A stretch of 64,000 nucleotides of DNA. It comes from Ovis canadensis (taxonomy: Eukaryota > Chordata > Mammalia > Artiodactyla > Bovidae). Location: contig NC_091255.1 of NCBI RefSeq assembly GCF_042477335.2, positions 35,256,501 to 35,320,500 on the forward strand, read 5' to 3'. This document shows, piece by piece, positions 51,800 through 63,575 of this stretch. The translations under genes were made by a program, and so were the position numbers. The notes beneath the pieces are model-generated. The model did not search any database, was not told where the DNA came from, and saw only the letters and a list, made by a program, of their open reading frames with translations. Within the stretch, counting starts at the first letter, position 1. Every line of letters starts with the position of its first letter.

Positions 51800-53055
51800 A
51801 AGATCACTAGTGCATCTACCCTTTGAACCAGCAGTAATGTTTCTGAGAATTCATTATTCAAATCTACTTGCACACAGGCAAAATAATGTGAGGGGAAGGT
51901 TAATCATCTCCTTGTTTGCTTTAGCAAAAGATTGGGGGAAAACTTTAAATGTCCATCATTAGATGAGTGGTTAAGTACATCATAGTAAATTTATTCAATG
52001 GAATATTCTACAGTTGTAAAAAGAATGATGAAGAACTCTGTTCTGATATAGAAAGATTTTCAAAATACAAATTTAAAAGCCAAAATTAAGAATGGAGTGT
52101 TTAGTATGCTCTCTTTACATGTATTCATTTTGCTGGCTTGTTCATGAGAAACTCTAAATCATATGAGAAATGAATACCATGGTCTCCAGGAAAGATGTGT
52201 GTAGGAACTAGAAAGATTGGAACAGGAAGAAGGTTTTCATTCTCTACCTTTCTATTTATTCTAAAAAATGAATTGAAGTGAAACTAAAGCAATTATAGGT
52301 TCTTGGAGACCGTAGGTATTAGTACTATCTTATAGGAAAAGATTTGTCTTTAGGGGTCCAGAAACAACAATATACATGACCTTTTCCCCATTAATTCTTC
52401 TCCTGGAAATTTACTCTCCAGAAGGAATTCAATAGGGACTTCCTGGGTGGTCCAGTGGTTATGAATCTGCCTTCCAATCAATGCAGGGGATGGGGGTTCG
52501 ATCCCTGATGGAGGAACTAAGATCCCACATGCCACACGGCCAAAAAAAAAAAACGTTGAACTCATAGAAACAAAGAATAGAATGGTGTTTGCTAGGGGCT
52601 GGGGGATACATATATCTAATGTATAACACAGTGACTATAGTTGATAATGCTGCATTGTATGACTGAAATTTATTAAGAGAATAGAACTTTAGTGTTTGCA
52701 CCAAAATAAATTTGTTGTTGTTGTTGAGCAGCTCAGTCGTGTCTTACTCTTTGTGACCCCAAGGACTGCAGCACACAGGGCTCCTCTGTCCTCCACTATC
52801 CACGGAGTTTGCTCAAATTCATGTCCATTGAGTTGGTGATGCTATCTAACCATCTCATCCTTTGCCGTTCCCTTCTCCTTTTCCCAATAAATACATAAGT
52901 GATAAATATGTGAGATGATGGATGTGTTAACTCAATTGTGGGAGTCACTTCACAATATACATGCATAATCAAATCATTACAGTGTACACTTTAAATCCAT
53001 TAATGTTAAAATCTTATTTATCAATTATATTTCAATAAAGCTGGAAAAAATATTT
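51800..53055 (+). repeat. Old L1M-type 3' sequence with SINE and BovB insertions
   Basis: L1M 3' landmarks recur at 51800-52430, 52560-52700 and 52890-53055 (ending TATATTTCAATAAAGCTGGA). A tRNA-type SINE (52434-52555, +) and a reverse BovB tail (52706-52885) break it up. Confidence 0.6.
52706..52885 (-). mobile_element. BovB 3' tail fragment, reverse
   Basis: It contains GAGCAGCTCAGTCGTGTCTT through ATGTCCATTGAGTTGGTGAT and is truncated after about 180 bases. Confidence 0.82.
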
Positions 53056-53432
53056 GGGAGCCAAAGTACTTTTATGGGGGTAGCCACTTCCGTATCCTCT
53101 GATATAGCTTACTGTACATGTGTACCATTCTCTCATTTACTTTCTAAATATGGCATGCTAGAGTTTTTTCTTCATGCCAAAACAACATTGCAGAAAATGT
53201 AGGTAATGTGGATAAACAAAAGAGAAGAAAAAATAATGTGAAAATCACCCAAATTATACCACCCAGGGATGTTACCTTTTTGTATACTTCTTTTCCATGT
53301 AACCAGGGAGGAGCCCTACAGTGCATACTCCTCCTTCTAAAACAATTTCCCCTCTTACAGCCCCTGCTGCTAATGCTGCCTTAGTTTATACCACATAACT
53401 CCATCCCACAGGTCACCAGGATTAGACACCCT

Positions 53433-53900
53433 CCCTGTATTAGTCAGGGTTTAGTCAGGAAAGCAAACACCACCCTGGGTTTTTCAAACCAAATAAAGGA
53501 AATTGGTTCCACAGGAAATGGAAAAGCTGAGAAGCCAAACACAGGATGGTGAGGAGACTGAAGGTTAGCAACTGGCCAGAAACGACTGCTGCTCTAGGCA
53601 GAAGGGACAGCAGGAGAAGGAGGTTTTATCAGAGCACAGAGTTCGGGGCCAGTCAGAAGGAGCCAGACCCAAGGAGGGGGATTTCCAGGGAGCTGGAATC
53701 ACAGAGGCTGGGTCTGTTTGTTGGGGAGAGGAGACTTCTTGGGAAAGAAGTAGCCACAGTCAAGGACCTCACAGGAAGAGAGAAAGAGCAGGAACTATCC
53801 CAGCCTTTGCCCTCCTCCTGTTCTCTAACCATCTGTCTTCTCTTGGCCGAACTTACCTAGAAGGCTCTGGGCTAAGGAGCCTGAGGACTGATGGGGAAGG
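53433..53900 (-). repeat. Ancient mammalian repeat, family not assigned
   Basis: The start TGTATTAGTCAGGGTTTAGT marks an old interspersed repeat in reverse, followed by a purine-rich body. It resembles 13125 onward. A 104-codon frame inside has no recognisable product. Confidence 0.4.
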
Positions 53901-54019
53901 GGACCAGGGAAGGGGATGGGAGTGAGTACAAATAGGCAACTGGCCAGCAATTATCTAAAAGCAGCCAATCAACCGGTTAGCCACACATCACCTATGTAGT
54001 ATTCTTTTTTTTTTTTTAG

Positions 54020-54487
54020 TTAATTAATTAATTTTGGCTGCACCAAGTCTGGAGAAGGCAATGGTGACCCACTCCAGTATTCTTGCCTGGAAAATCCCAT
54101 GGGTGGAGGAGTCTGATAGGCTGCAGACCATGGGGTCGCTAAGAATCGGACACGACTGGGCAACTTCACTTTCACTCTTCACTTTCATGCATTGGAAAAG
54201 GACATGGCAACCCACTCCGGTGTTCTTGCCTGGAGAATCCCAGGGACAGGGGAGCCTGGTGGGCTGCCGTCTCTGGGGTTGCACAGAGTCGGACACGACT
54301 GAAGCGACTTAGCAGCAGCAGCAGCAGCACCGAGTCTTAGCTGCAGCCTGCAGGATCTTCCATCCTCCTTGTGGCATGTGGGATCTTTAGTTGCAGCGTG
54401 TGAACTCTTAATTCCCACACCAGGGATTGAACCTGGGCCCCCTGCATTGAGAGCACGGAGTCTTAGCCACTGGACCACCAGAGAAAT
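54020..54487 (-). repeat. tRNA-Glu-derived SINE split by a BOV-A2
   Basis: A reverse tRNA-type SINE (54020-54050 and 54327-54487) was split by a plus-strand BOV-A2. GCACCAAGTCT at 54040-54050 and GCACCGAGTCT at 54327-54337 are the target duplication with one later change. Confidence 0.85.
54051..54326 (+). repeat. BOV-A2 dimeric SINE
   Basis: This is a full two-arm element from GGAGAAGGCAATGGTGACCC to the (CAG)n end, nested inside a tRNA-type SINE. Confidence 0.92.
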
Positions 54488-55121
54488 CCTACCTATATAG
54501 CATTCTTACCAAAAAGGTTTAAGCTGAATCTAATTAAGAGGAAATAATCAGGCAAATCAAATTGAAAGAAATTGTGCAAAACAGCTGGCCTAGTCTCTCC
54601 AGGAAGTCAATGTCACAAAAGATGAAAAATAGCCAGAGAACTTGTCTAAACGAAAGGACACTGGGGAGACATGAAAACTAGTTTCTGTGTGAGCTCATTA
54701 TTTGAATACTGGATCCAAAAAAATCATATGTCAATTGTGGAAATATGAATCTGAGTAGCAGATTAGATTACATTGTTTATAATTGCTAAACTTCTTGGTG
54801 TGACTGTTTGACTGTGGTTATGCAGGAGAATGCCCTTGATCTCAGGAGATATATACCAAAGTATTTGATATCTTCAACTGACTGCATACATATATACATG
54901 GAGAAAGAAAGTGTGATCAAGCAAATGTAGCAAATGATAAAATCAGTGACTCTAAGGAAAGGGTCTATAGACTTGCAATGTACTATATATGCGACTATTC
55001 CAAAAACTGAACGGCTTTCAAACTAAAAACTTGAGGAAAAAAATAGGCTTTGACCAGTGGCATAAGGAGAAAAAGATGAACTGAACCAATCAGTTCTTAG
55101 GAATTAGAACCTAAAAGCATA
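54488..55121. other. Unassigned A/T-rich sequence
   Basis: No gene or repeat family is recognised before the TAF13 retrocopy duplication. Confidence 0.3.
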
Positions 55122-55136
55122 AAAAGAAACTGCTAG

Positions 55137-56659
55137 CTCCAAGGGAGGTAGGTACGCTGCAGATGTGGCTGGCTGGCGGGGTGGCAGATCCCACCTTTGA
55201 GGAAGAAAATGAAGAAACTGGAGGAGGTACAGCAGATGGACAAGGTAAAAGAAAGAGATTTTTTTCTAAAGAATTAAGGTGTATGATGTATGGGTTTGGA
55301 GATGACCAGAATCCTTATACTGAATCAGCAGATATTCTTGAAGGTCTTGTCAGAGTTCATCACTGAAATGACTCATAAGGCAAAGTCAATTGGAGGAAGT
55401 CATGGTCGGGTACAAGTTGAAGATATCATCTTCTTGATTCAAAAGGACCCAAGAAAGTTTGCTAGGGTTAAAGACTTGCTTACTATGAATAACGATTTAG
55501 AACATGCCAGAAAAGCATTTGATGAAGCAAACTATGGATCTTGACACCTATTGTACTTTCTGAAGCTTCACTATCTTCTGGGGAAACCATACTTAGTAAC
55601 TATATTTTCCACAGTAAGGTCCAGATACCTAACCATGTGAATGAAAAACAGAGAACACAAAGTTTTCAGGCTTTATTTTCACATCTTCAATTTTAGAGTG
55701 ATATGTGAGCCTTTAATTGCCTGCCAGTATATTACCATACTTGAATTACTTATTGGATTTTAATGACCACATGTAAGTCTAAGTATCTTTGGTTTGCAAA
55801 CCATTCAGTTTCTTCTGACTCTTGACCATGTCGATGAATTAATATTTATATATGCCATTAATCATATTGTGCCATTGTAGGTTGTACTGCAGCTGTTTAA
55901 TATGTGAAATCTAAATGGCGCCTTTGACTTTGATAGCTAAGATGTATTTCATGTATTTCTAAAGCTTTTAGACTACAGTAGTGTAAGTTATTAAAAGATA
56001 GTGAAATGGTTTGTGTTTCTTTTAAGGAGAAAATGACATTAGAAAATACAGCCTTTTGTAGGAATGTTTATTTGCCTTAAGATAATTTAATACTCTTCTT
56101 TAGATAACAAGAGTGGTTTAATTTTAATTTTTTATTTTTTGAGAAACTAAAAATTTCCTATGAATGTTTCTGTGTTGGAAGACTTACTGGATTAAAAATC
56201 TCTGGGGTTTATAATACACTATTCATCAGATTTTAAAAGAACTCATTTCCCCAAGTCAGATTAAAACTTCTGAAAGTGCTTTCAGTAGCAGGAATGGTAT
56301 TGCTGAAAAAGTTGATGGCAGGTAAGCATTTGGTGTTTCATTAATGTATTTGTTAGTATTTATTTATTGTGAAAATGTGTACTTGACTAAAACCATGTGT
56401 GGCTATGGAAACCACTTTTGTAGTTCAGGATATACAAATTTTGTGTGTATTTGGCTCATTGTATTATTCCTGCACTTAGCTTAAAGTAAGGATTAAAATT
56501 GCATTTAAAGGGATCACTGGATACTACTCTTTGTGAAACTGAACGTTTTGTGTGCCACTTATAAACATTATCTATGAATCAGTACTTAGGAAGATTTCAC
56601 TTTCTTAACCTATTAATATAAGGAATAAAGTATGAAAAATTAAAAAGATTACTTGAAAG
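55137..56659 (+). pseudogene. TAF13: TAF13 processed pseudogene with perfect 15-bp target duplication
   Basis: This is an intronless copy of the mRNA for TAF13, a histone-fold subunit of TFIID. The 5' part reads DPTFEEENEE and ELRCMMYGFGDDQNPYTES. After a 2-base deletion near 55350 the frame shifts, and the rest (EFITEMTHKAKSIGG, then KARKAFDEANYGS-like HARKAFDEANYGS) reads to the stop at 55544. The ancestral ATG has become GTG at 55181 and about four codons after it are deleted. A 3'UTR of roughly 1.1 kb follows, with AATAAA near 56623 and an eroded A-rich end. AAAAGAAACTGCTAG flanks it at 55122-55136 and 56660-56674. It cannot encode a full TAF13. Confidence 0.92.
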
Positions 56660-56727
56660 AAAAGAAACTGCTAGTTAGCAATAAAGTTGTACGTGACAGA
56701 AAAACACGGCTGGATTTAAATGAAAGA

Positions 56728-56912
56728 AAATGAAAGTTGCTCAGTCACGTTCAACTCTTTGTGACCCCATGGACTGTATCCCACCAAGGATTGTCCAGGG
56801 ATTGTCCATTGGATTGTCTAGGCAAGAATACTGGAGTGGGTTGCCATTCCTTTTTCTAGGGGATCTTCCTGACCCAGGGCCATCTGAGCCACCTGGGAAA
56901 TCCAGTGCAACA
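56728..56912 (-). repeat. Bov-tA SINE, reverse
   Basis: It is a diverged Bov-tA with a small internal duplication (GGATTGTCCAGGGATTGTCC). Confidence 0.85.
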
Positions 56913-56924
56913 GCAAACTAGGGA

Positions 56925-57055
56925 ATTCCCCAACAGTCCAGCAGTTAAGACTCTGTACTTCTGCAGCAGGGCAGCAGGTTGGATCCCTGGTTGGAGAACT
57001 AAGATCCGGCATGCTGCAAGGGCAAAAACAGAAACAAAATAAAAAGCCCCAACAA
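56925..57055 (+). repeat. tRNA-Glu-derived SINE
   Basis: It begins GGAATTCCCCAACAGTCCAG, with TTGGATCCCTGGTTGGAGAA internally and an A-rich tail. Confidence 0.78.
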
Positions 57056-57099
57056 ACTAAAATTATATGCAAATCAAAATTATGAGGTGGGAGAATGCT

Positions 57100-57590
57100 A
57101 CATAGCACTGTTTGAAAAACAGCAGCCAAGTATTCCTCCCATCTCTGTAGCACATGCCACTTCCCCCATCAGGAGGTGAAGTCTATTTCTCCTCTCTGAT
57201 ATGAACTTGTTTGGCCAAAGATATGCAGCAGAAGTGACACAGTGCCAGCTCTGGACCTAGAGCTGAAGGCGCCTGACTGCTTTATTCCTCTTGGAGCCTT
57301 GAGTCACCGTGTAAAGAAGCCCTGCTGGAGAGACTGGTCCAGCCAGCTCCCAGCTATTCTAGACACCCTAGCTGAGAAGCCACACTTGTCAGTGAAGCCA
57401 GCATCATCCTCCAGCCCCAGTCAAGCTGACCCAGCCAACACCTGACAAAGCAAGGATGAGCTGTCCCTGCCAACCCTTTCCTAAATCACAGTATCATGAG
57501 CCAATAAATAAATGGCTATTGTTGTTTTAAGCTAAAGAATTTGGGGGAGGTTTACTATGTAGCCAATAGGGAACAGAATAGACAATCAAG
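57100..57590 (+). repeat. MLT1-like solo LTR (ancient MaLR)
   Basis: The 3' end has the MLT1 signature ATTGTTGTTTTAAGCTAAAG followed by TTTACTATGTAGCCAATAGG, preceded by CAATAAATAAATGG, the LTR polyadenylation region. No internal sequence adjoins it. Confidence 0.6.
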
Positions 57591-57714
57591 GACACAGAGA
57601 TGCCTATAAGGAGAGTGAAAAAATTCCTGAGTTTTATCATTCTAGGTCATTCCACAGGTAGACTCAAAACAACCCCCACTCCTTTCTTAAGTTAAATTAA
57701 GCAGGGAGGGATGG

Positions 57715-57915
57715 ATTGGGAGTTCGGGATTAACAGATGAAAACTATTATATAGAGAATGGTCCCAAAGTATAGCACAGGGAACTATATGTGATAAACCA
57801 TAATGGAAAATAACATGAAAATGTATATATATATATAACTGAATCAATTTGCTATACAGCAAAAATTAACACAACAATGTAAATCAACTATACTTCAGTG
57901 AATTTTTTTTTAATG
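57715..57915 (+). repeat. L1 3' end
   Basis: It contains AAGTATAGCACAGGGAACTA, an (AT)n run, GCTATACAGCAAAAATTAAC and AATCAACTATACTTCAGTGA. Confidence 0.85.
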
Positions 57916-58944
57916 AATTAAGCAGGTCTCTGTTCTCTGTAATAGAATGAGCCAGACACAAATATCCCCTCCTATCTTTTCTCTTTGCAAATGTTCTCAT
58001 TTTTCAAAGAGTCTGATGAATAGCTCTTAGTTGTGCTTGTCCCCACTCATTTCCTTATTTATTAACAGCACCTGAGTTTTTCAACAGTTTGTTGTGAAAT
58101 GCATCATCAAATAAAAGGGGGGATAAAATCATTCATGCAACCTAAATATAATTATAGTGTAAACAACCATCCACTAAATTTGAGATATAAAACAAAGCCA
58201 GTCTTTCCAAACTCTCTGTTTACTCCTCTTCTCTACCTCCCAGCACTAAACACTGTGATGACTTCTGCCATTGATCATTTTTCCGCCTAGACATTTTTCC
58301 CTAAACATGCCTTAGTTTTGAAAATCTGAGTAGCAAGCACCAGTGAAGGAGGGTAAGGAAAGGGTGATGCTGCAACTGTTGAAGGAGATGAACTCAACTG
58401 TCTCTGGGTCATTGTCTGGGCTTCAGCTTCCTTGAGCATTTACGAGAGACTTTTATAGGAAAATCATGAGTAAGATGATGAGTAACACTGGGCATGGGGC
58501 TCAGCACCGTTGAGACGTGAGCCAGTGCCACAGCATGGGCCAGTGTTTAGCTGTTCAGCCAGGACACAGTCAGAAGGAAAGGCTGTTCTGTATCTTCTGT
58601 TCATCAGGACTTGCCCTCCAATTCTTCCAAGAGGTCAAAGCAGAGCATTTCTAGACACTATCTACAGCAGGTCAGGCAGCAGGGCATGCAAGAGTGATCA
58701 GCGGATTGATGAAGTTCAGAGAAAAATTTGGGCCAGACTCTCTGGGCATTTTGTCCTTGATTTACAAGTCTGTATGAGAGTGGGGTAGGGGGGCAATGGT
58801 GGTGGTGGCCCTCCACCATGTTGTCTCTCTTTGGGGTTGTACTGCTTCAATCTGTTTCCTTCCGAATCTAGTGCATAGCTGTCATCCTCAGATCGCCCAT
58901 CATCCTCAGATTCCTTTCACCTTTCTCCTGTGTCAGATTCCTAT
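57916..58944. other. Unassigned intergenic sequence
   Basis: No gene or repeat family is recognised. Short open frames here have no coding character. Confidence 0.3.
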
Positions 58945-59095
58945 TTATGGTATTCCATGCTGGAGGAGGAAATGAAAAACTACTCTAGTATATTTGCCTG
59001 GAGAATCCCATGGACAGAGGAGCCCGGGGGGCTACAGTCCATGGGGTCACACAGAGTTGGACATGACTGAGTGGCTGAGCATGTATGCACACCTT
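58945..59095 (+). repeat. Bov-tA SINE tail fragment
   Basis: Only the BovB-derived half is present, ending AGTTGGACATGACTGAGTGG. Confidence 0.82.
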
Positions 59096-59282
59096 CCTCT
59101 TGGTATATTCTCTTGTTCAAAAAGCATAGCTTCCAGTAGCTTCTTCAGAAAGCATGAATGGGAGGGAAATACATCCTTGAAATCTTGCCTATCTGAAAAT
59201 GTCTTTATTTACCCTCAAACTTGACTGATGATTTAGTTAAGTGGAGAATTCTAGATTGGAAAGCATTCTGCTTTGATATTTT

Positions 59283-59475
59283 TTAAAGAGTTGCTTTATT
59301 AATTTTTTTAGCTGAGCTGGGTCTTCATTGTGGTGAATGGGTTTTCTCTAGTTGCAGTGTGTGGGCTCAGTAGCCCCTCAGCATGTGGAATCCTAGTTCC
59401 CCAGTCAGGGACTGAACCCAAGTCCCCTGTATTGGAAGGTGTATTCTTAACTCCTGGACCACCAGGGTAAGTCCC
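59283..59475 (-). repeat. tRNA-Glu-derived SINE, reverse
   Basis: On the plus strand it ends GGACCACCAGGGTAAGTCCC, with CCCAGTCAGGGACTGAACCC inside. Confidence 0.78.
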
Positions 59476-59737
59476 TGCTTCAGTATTTTGAAGGCATTGC
59501 TCTGCTGTTTCCAGGGTTATTCACTGAAGTATGAAAAGTCAAACCTAATTCCTGATCTCCATCTCTTTTTCTCTCTCAAAGATTTTTAAATCTCTTTGAC
59601 CCTGTGTCCTGAAATTTCATGATGATGTGTCCAGCTGGGTGGGACTCTTTTCATCCTTTTTTCTGAGCAGTCAAAGGACCCTTCAGTCTGGAAACTCATG
59701 TCTTTGAGCTTGGTAAATTTTTCTGTACTGTTCTATT

Positions 59738-59925
59738 GATGGCTCAGACAGTAAAGAATCTGCCTGCAATGCAGGAGACCTGGGTGTGATCCCTGGGCTG
59801 GGAAGATCCTCTGGAGAAGGGAAAGGCCACCCACTCCAGTATTCTGGCCTGGAGAATTCCATGGACTATACAGTCGGAAAGAGTTGGACACGACTGAGTG
59901 ACTTTCACTTTCACTTTTATTGGTG
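59738..59925 (+). repeat. Bov-tA SINE
   Basis: It contains GATGGCTCAGACAGTAAAGA and GAGTTGGACACGACTGAGTG, with a short internal deletion. Confidence 0.85.
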
Positions 59926-60173
59926 ACTACCTCCTTCAAATGTTCTCTGTTCTATCTAGAGCTCCTATTATTCAGATATTGAACCTCCCAGGCTTATACT
60001 CTAATATTCTCATCTTTTCTCTCCTATCCATCTCTTCATCTTCTTCAGGATTTTTTCAAGTTTATCTTCCAACTCTTCTATTACTTTTTTCAGGTCTACT
60101 ATCCTGCCTTAATTTTTAAGGCTCTTTTTTATTCTCTTAATATTTATAATTATATAATCCTGTTCTTACAACA

Positions 60174-60387
60174 GGCCTCCCAGGTGGTTCAGTGGTAAAG
60201 AATCTGCCTGCCAATTCAGGAGACACAGGAGACTCAGGTTTGATCCCTGGATCAGGAAGATCCCTTGGAGAAGGAAATGGCAATCCACTCCAGTATCCTT
60301 GCCAGGAAAATTCCCTCAGAGGAGCCTGGTGGGCTATAGTCCATGGGGTCACAAAGAGTTGGAGACGACTGAGTGAGCATGCATACG
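60174..60387 (+). repeat. Bov-tA SINE with 13-bp duplication
   Basis: A full element is flanked by TGTTCTTACAACA at 60161-60173 and 60388-60400. Confidence 0.92.
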
Positions 60388-60624
60388 TGTTCTTACAACA
60401 TGAATTCGATATATTCTCTTATCTTTAGGAATTTATTAGTGAGAGATTTTTAAAGTATTTATACCCCTGTACCCTGTGTGGTTGTTTTGCTGTGTTTTTT
60501 CTTTTGTTTTTAAGTCTTATCTTCAATGTCAGAAGCAGGATCTGATTCTTTTGCAGGGAACTTTCTTCCACTCACATTTTCAACCCATACAAGTTGACTT
60601 ACCATTTGCTAATTCTTTTGTCCT

Positions 60625-60765
60625 GAATAATATACTTAACTTGCCTGGGCTTTAGTTTCTTCATCACTTAAATGAAGATGATGATAGAATCTATTTTATT
60701 GGGTTGTCGAGGATTAAGTAAAATAATACAGAGGACACAGATTAAGTGCCTTTTCAAGCTTGGGA
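60625..60765 (+). repeat. MIR SINE fragment
   Basis: It contains the MIR 3' blocks GCTTTAGTTTCTTCATCACT and GGGTTGTCGAGGATTAAGTA. Confidence 0.6.
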
Positions 60766-61019
60766 AGTCTAAATTGTCCAAGGTTACACATCTAATCATA
60801 GAAAACTCAGACTCAGATTTATGATTTGACACATAATTAGTGCTCCATAAATTTTGCTATTATGTAATAATAGTTTAGAAGAGAGGAGCACACGATCCAA
60901 GCCTGGCCAAAGAGATTCAGCACTGGGATGGTTACTGGAATGATTTGAAAGGAAAGACTCTTTTCTTATTAGGTTATTAAATTGATAAAACACCATCCCA
61001 GAGCTGCTACTAGCCTTCT

Positions 61020-61450
61020 GTGATGGTTAATGTTTTATGTCAAACTGACTATGCACTGGATGCCCAGGTAGCTGGTTGAACCTTATTTCTGGGTGGTCGG
61101 TGAAGATGTTTCCAGAAGAGACTAGCATTTGAATGAGTGGGCTGAGTAAAGCAGAAGGCCTTCCCCAATGTGGGTGGCTTTATCCAATCCACTGAGGGCT
61201 GACTAAAACAAAAAGGTGTGAAGAGGCTGCACTCTGCCTGACTATCTAAATAGCCCTCAAGCACTCCTAGTCCCCAAGCCTTCAAACTCAGACTAGAACC
61301 TATGCCATCAGCTCTCCAGCTCTCTGGCCTCTGATACACCATCGGCTCTCTTTGGTCTCCAGCTTACAGACGGCAGATTATGGGACTTCTCAGCCTCCAT
61401 AATCACATGGGCCAGCACCTTATAATAAATCTCTTTCTAGTATTCATATT
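61020..61450 (+). repeat. Ancient mammalian interspersed repeat, family not assigned
   Basis: It starts TGTGATGGTTAATGTTTTAT and ends with a CACATGGGCCAGCACCTTAT block followed by AATAAATCTC. This layout is common in old mammalian repeats. I cannot name the family with certainty. Confidence 0.45.
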
Positions 61451-61987
61451 CACACATAATTTACAACAATATATAATTTAAGATTCCCTAATTTATACAG
61501 ATAAAAATCTGGGGACCATGTAGGAATGGATAATAAGGGTGTGAGATGATAGTGGAAGGAACATAAAATTGATCAGGTCAAATATATTGCTATGGGCTCA
61601 CTAAGCAGAGATTCTGCATTTAGTCTACAGCTTGGGAAGTTAGAAAGGGCTCTGACAGTTAGGTTGATTGGCTGAAATATGGGCCAAGAGGGCTTGGGGG
61701 GAGTGGCGCAGTGAGTGAACTAGAAATGCTGAACCCACCTTGGTTAAATGTGGAGGAAAGGATTCAAAGGATCAGGGAGATGGGAATGTTACAGGGGACC
61801 TGTCATTTATGGCTTAGCCACCTGGGAGGGTCTGGAAGACAGCACCACCGCTACTGTAAGAAGCAAACTTGTGAGGGGAGCCTCCTCAGAGCCTGGAGGA
61901 GCTCTGAGATCGCTCTTCCCAATAGGCTAGACCCCCCAGGGGGAACTGCAGCTAATGAACTGGGAAACCTAAAGGTGACGGGAATAG

Positions 61988-62150
61988 GAGACCCGGGTTC
62001 AATCCCTGGGTCAGGAAGACCCTCTCGAGAAGGAAATGGCAACCCACTCCAGTATTCTTGCCTGGAAAATCCCATGGACAGAGGACCCTGGCGGGTTACA
62101 ATCCAGGGGGTCGCCGAAGAGTCAGACACGACTTAGTGACTAAACGACAA
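61988..62150 (+). repeat. Bov-tA SINE in the retroviral remnant
   Basis: A head-truncated Bov-tA runs from GGAGACCCGGGTTCAATCCC to GACACGACTTAGTGACTAAA. Confidence 0.88.
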
Positions 62151-63346
62151 CAACAAAAGGCGACAGGGGTAACTGGATTCCAGAACGGTGAAGGCCAGGT
62201 TGTAGCACGCAGCTCCCCAAAGGCAAGAGGGGCTTGACTGCCATAATGGGTAGCAGAGTCAAAGTATTAATCAGCCTCTCACTGACCTAGTTGGATGGTT
62301 GATGATGGTGTTCCAGAAGTGAAACAGATAGGAAGCCTATTAAACTTGATTTGTGTAAGCGAAAGAATTCCAGGTCAAGTGAACAAAATGTAACTAGAAT
62401 AATGGTTCAACAGTCAATTCCCAGACTTGAGCCGGTTTACAGACCCAGAACCCCATGAATGAAGGGGAGGCCAGTCCCCTTGAGGAAAGAGCCTGGTATG
62501 CTATCCAAAATTTATGCTATCGATCTTTCTCCCAGCCTTCCCCTCAGGGGACCTATAGCTTTTACCAGAGTAACTGTGCATCGGTGGAAAGGAAACAATC
62601 AGACCTTTCAAGACTTTGGGGCATTGGCTCTGAACTGAAATTAATTCCAGGAGACCCAAAATGTCATTAGGAACCCACCAGTTAGAGGAGAGCCTAATGT
62701 AAGACAGGAGATCAATGGAGTTTTAACTCAGGTCTGTCTCATAGAGGTTCAGGGATCCTTGAGCCCATCTTGTAGTTATTTCCTCAGTTCCAGAATGCTT
62801 AATTGCAATAAATATGCTCAGAAGGTAGCAGAACCCCCTCACTGGTTCCCTGAAACTGTGAAATGCTAGCTAATATGGTGGGAAAGGCCACGCGGAAGCC
62901 CCCTGAGCTGCCTCTATGTAGGAAGGTAGTAAACCAAAAGCAATACTGCATTCCTGGAGGCATCACAGAGATCAGTGCTACCATCAAGGATGTCAACGAT
63001 AAAGGGGTGTTGATTCCCACCACATCCCCATTCAACCTGCTTTTCTGGTCTATGCAGAAGACAGATGGGTCCTGGAGAATAACAGTGGATTATCATAAGC
63101 TTAACCAGGTAATAACTCTGATAGCAGATACCGTACCAGAGGTGGTTCCTTTGACTCAGCAAAGTAACACATCTCCTGGCACCTCACCTGCAGCTACTCA
63201 TTTGGCAAATGCCTTTTTCTTCACCTCATCAAGCAGTCTGCTTTAGGTGGCACTGCCAATAATAGACCTTTACTGTCCTACCTCAGGGATATTTTACCTC
63301 TCTAGCCTAATGTCATAATTTAGTTCATAGGAATCTTGATCACCTT

Positions 63347-63575
63347 TCCCTGGGGCTTCCCTGGTGACTCAGACATAAAGAATCTGCCGGCAATGTGGGA
63401 GACCCAGGTTCAATCCCTGGGTTGGAAAAATCCCCTGGAGAAAGGGATTTTATCCCTTTATGGTAACTCTCTCTGGTATTCTTGCCTGGTATCCCATGGA
63501 CAGAAGAGCCTGGCAAGCTACAGTCCATGGGGTTGCAAAAAGTTGGATACGACTGAGCAACTAACACTTCACACA
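63347..63575 (+). repeat. Bov-tA SINE splitting the reverse-transcriptase remnant
   Basis: It runs from GGGGCTTCCCTGGTGACTCA to GGATACGACTGAGCAACTAA, with a small internal insertion. It separates the two parts of the RT relic. Confidence 0.88.
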
